From an uncultured Nitrospira sp. (GTDB lineage Bacteria; Nitrospirota; Nitrospiria; Nitrospirales; Nitrospiraceae), in NCBI GenBank assembly GCA_902500785.1, contig CABVRW010000006.1, positions 1 through 35,177 on the forward strand: DNA of 35,177 nt, written 5' to 3'. The position numbers and the translations under genes are program-made. Below the pieces are notes generated by a model that was not told the DNA's origin, did not search any database, and saw only the letters and a list, made by a program, of their open reading frames with translations. Within the stretch, counting starts at the first letter, position 1. Each line of letters begins with the position of its first letter. Below, in pieces: positions 33,761 to 35,177 of the stretch.

Positions 33761-34561
33761 GTGCTTCTGATACAACATGGACGGATGCTGTGGATGGCGG
33801 GCTGGATGTTGGCGCTTGCCATGACGGTGGTGTGCGGCGGACGGTTCTCTGCTGCTCAGGCTGAGGAGGTGCTCGTTGCGGCCGCGTCCGATCTCAACTT
33901 CGCCATGAAGGAGTTGAGTGCCGAATATGAACAACAAAGCGGTCATCATGTGAAACTCTCATTGGGTTCATCCGGAAATTTTTATGCACAACTCCAGCAA
34001 GGCGCGCCGTTTGATCTGTATTTTTCGGCAGACATCGGCTATCCAAGAAAGCTGGAGGAAGCCGGTCTTACGGTGCCGGGAACGCTCTATCGGTATGCGG
34101 TCGGCCGAATCGTGCTCTGGGCTCCGAAGGCCTCGTCCCTTGATGTGTCCAAAGGCCTGATGGTGTTGCGTGAAGCGACAATACGAAAAATTTCCATTGC
34201 CAATCCGAAACATGCGCCCTATGGCCGTGCGGCGGTAGCGGCGATGGAGCATGCACAGGTCTATGCGGAGGTCAAACAGCGGCTGGTGCTGGGGGAGAAC
34301 GTCTCACAGGCGGCGCAGTTCATCGAATCCGGGGCCTGCGATGTCGGGATTATCGCGCTGTCTCTGGCGATGGCTCCAGCGATGAAGACCGCCGGGATCT
34401 ACTGGGAAATTCCCGCGGATTATCATCCGCCATTGGAGCAGGGCGCGATCATTATGAAACAGTCCAAGAATCAGGAGGTCGCCCGCCAATTTCTGGAATT
34501 CATGAAAAGCCCTCGAGGACAGGAGATCATGACGAGGTATGGATTCACGTTGCCGAACTAG
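33761..34561 (+). CDS. modA: Molybdate-binding protein ModA (canonical copy)
   Basis: A 266-residue periplasmic binding protein with all ModA signatures: EVLVAAASDLNFAMKELSAEYE, LSLGSSGNFYAQLQQGAPFDLYFSAD, the APYGRAA segment, QRLVLGENVSQAAQFIESGACDVGIIALS and the C-terminal FLEFMKSPRGQEIMTRYGF. It binds molybdate and tungstate for an ABC importer. The start is best set at GTG 33761, with AAAGGAG eight bases upstream, rather than at the earlier ATG at 33635, which would add a long unlikely extension; the signal peptide then reads through SAAQAEE. Its 3' end overlaps the next lipoprotein gene. No ModB or ModC gene follows in the window. Confidence 0.9.
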   Translation: MLLIQHGRMLWMAGWMLALAMTVVCGGRFSAAQAEEVLVAAASDLNFAMKELSAEYEQQSGHHVKLSLGSSGNFYAQLQQGAPFDLYFSADIGYPRKLEEAGLTVPGTLYRYAVGRIVLWAPKASSLDVSKGLMVLREATIRKISIANPKHAPYGRAAVAAMEHAQVYAEVKQRLVLGENVSQAAQFIESGACDVGIIALSLAMAPAMKTAGIYWEIPADYHPPLEQGAIIMKQSKNQEVARQFLEFMKSPRGQEIMTRYGFTLPN

Positions 34562-34916
34562 TCGCTGGGCATTGGCCCTATGTTCCGCTGTCGTGATGGT
34601 GACATCCGGTTGTTCCCAGGCGGTCTTGATGAGCCAGGAATCGGACCATGGTGGCGTGGTGACCTACGTCTTTAAGCAGGACCGCGGCGGTCCGATGGGA
34701 TCGCCATATCGAAAACCTGCGCTGGATATGATCCACGCGAAATGCACCGCGGGGTCGCGGCTCATCCGAGAGGGGGAGGTCAAGGGGTATACCAGTGTCG
34801 GCATGGGGATCATAGAAGGAACGGAAGATGAGGAACGGGGGCGACGGTGGGGGATTAAGTTTGAATGCAGGGGTGGTGGAAGGGGCGGCGAACAGGCTGA
34901 AACTCTTCAACCGTAG
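34539..34916 (+). CDS. Small lipoprotein, unknown function
   Basis: A 125-residue lipoprotein that starts inside the 3' end of modA (23-nt overlap, different frame). The signal peptide ends VTSG-C25. The mature domain has MIHAKCTAGSRLIREGEVKGYTSVGMGIIEG and a closing WGIKFECRGGG, with two cysteines that could pair. This Cys / EGEV / W-I-F-C pattern is seen in other small envelope proteins without known function. Overlap with modA suggests co-expression. The last 15 residues are low-complexity. Confidence 0.65.
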   Translation: MDSRCRTSRWALALCSAVVMVTSGCSQAVLMSQESDHGGVVTYVFKQDRGGPMGSPYRKPALDMIHAKCTAGSRLIREGEVKGYTSVGMGIIEGTEDEERGRRWGIKFECRGGGRGGEQAETLQP

Positions 34917-34932
34917 CAGAAGGGGACAGAGG

Positions 34933-35132
34933 CTGTAGCTCAATCCAGGAAATTAGTTCCAAGGCACGGTGAGGAAAAGCACCGAGGGGCAAGCCATGGC
35001 CGAGGCCGTCGTGAAGGTCGGAATCTGGAATTTGTGGCCACCACCGAAGAGTCCGTCAAAAGCATGGGGCTCAAGATGAACGGCACGGTCACTGTCGTTA
35101 TGAAGGCCACGGAATTCATGATCGGGCAATAA
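34933..35132 (+). pseudogene. Decayed Mop (molbindin, TOBE-domain) gene
   Basis: Reading from 34933 gives L-stop-L-N-P-G-N-stop, then FQGTVRKSTEGQAMAEAVVK (34957 on), then V-G. After a one-base frameshift near 35026 it continues NLEFVATTEESVKSMGLKMN and GTVTVVMKATEFMIGQ to a TAA at 35130-35132. Together these match a complete Mop/TOBE oxyanion-binding domain of about 68 residues. The expected opening MKLSARNQFQG has become CTG, TAG, ..., TAG by changes explainable as single substitutions. Two stops, a lost start and a frameshift point to inactivation rather than one sequencing error. Mop proteins bind molybdate or tungstate. Confidence 0.7.
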
Positions 35133-35177
35133 TGCACGCGGAGTTGACCTTCGCGGGCGGTGTTCTTGACAATACGC

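Noticed and set aside
1-35177. CRISPR array, tRNA, rRNA, insertion sequence or prophage
   Set aside because: No regular repeat-spacer pattern, cloverleaf, rRNA signature or transposase/integrase frame was found on reading both strands.

Overview
The window is GC-rich bacterial DNA, and its gene set best fits Nitrospira or a close relative in the Nitrospirota. This is an inference from gene content (DUF3597, DUF2024, a MarR/globin cluster, an imuB-dnaE2 cassette, a large molybdate-type uptake locus). No rRNA, tRNA, CRISPR array, insertion sequence or prophage was seen.

Layout. 1-140: start of a secreted protein that runs off the left edge. 141-1405: a long stretch without a convincing gene, holding a candidate promoter, tandem operator-like repeats and two tiny ORFs. 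1406-3781 (+): DUF3597 protein, tRNA methyltransferase TrmL, a ferritin-like protein and a small unknown. 3817-7705 (-): a three-gene block of B12-binding radical SAM protein with a CCAEP tail, DUF169 protein and ATP-grasp ligase. 7879-8884 (+): GDSL lipoprotein and a small conserved protein. 8941-10824 (-): Kup potassium transporter. 11164-13584 (+): Tex. 13898-18693 (-): an SOS mutagenesis cassette of XRE/S24 self-cleaving repressor, imuB and dnaE2, with no imuA. 19087-21239 (+): DUF2024, a MarR regulator with a C-terminal four-cysteine cluster, a secreted truncated hemoglobin and a protoglobin, headed by a perfect 23-bp palindrome. 21394-25223 (-): flavin split-barrel protein, sigma-54 response regulator and its histidine kinase.

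25416-35132 is the most unusual part. Two paralogous cassettes, each with a porin, a ModA-type binding protein and a lipoprotein, flank an XRE regulator whose C-terminal half resembles a periplasmic binding protein. The left cassette (-) is porin > ModA > lipoprotein. The right arm (+) is regulator > divergent ModA-like protein > lipoprotein > porin > canonical ModA > small lipoprotein > a decayed Mop (molbindin/TOBE) gene. No ABC permease or ATPase is present in the window. A Nitrospira-type nitrite oxidiser depends on the molybdenum enzyme nitrite oxidoreductase, so a dedicated outer-membrane-to-periplasm route for molybdate or tungstate is a reasonable hypothesis, but it remains an inference.

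Several regulators sit next to inverted repeats that look like their own operators: the S24 repressor (18695-18711), the MarR protein (19033-19055) and the XRE-PBP regulator (28882-28926). Two of these regulators have no visible ribosome binding site and may be translated from leaderless transcripts.
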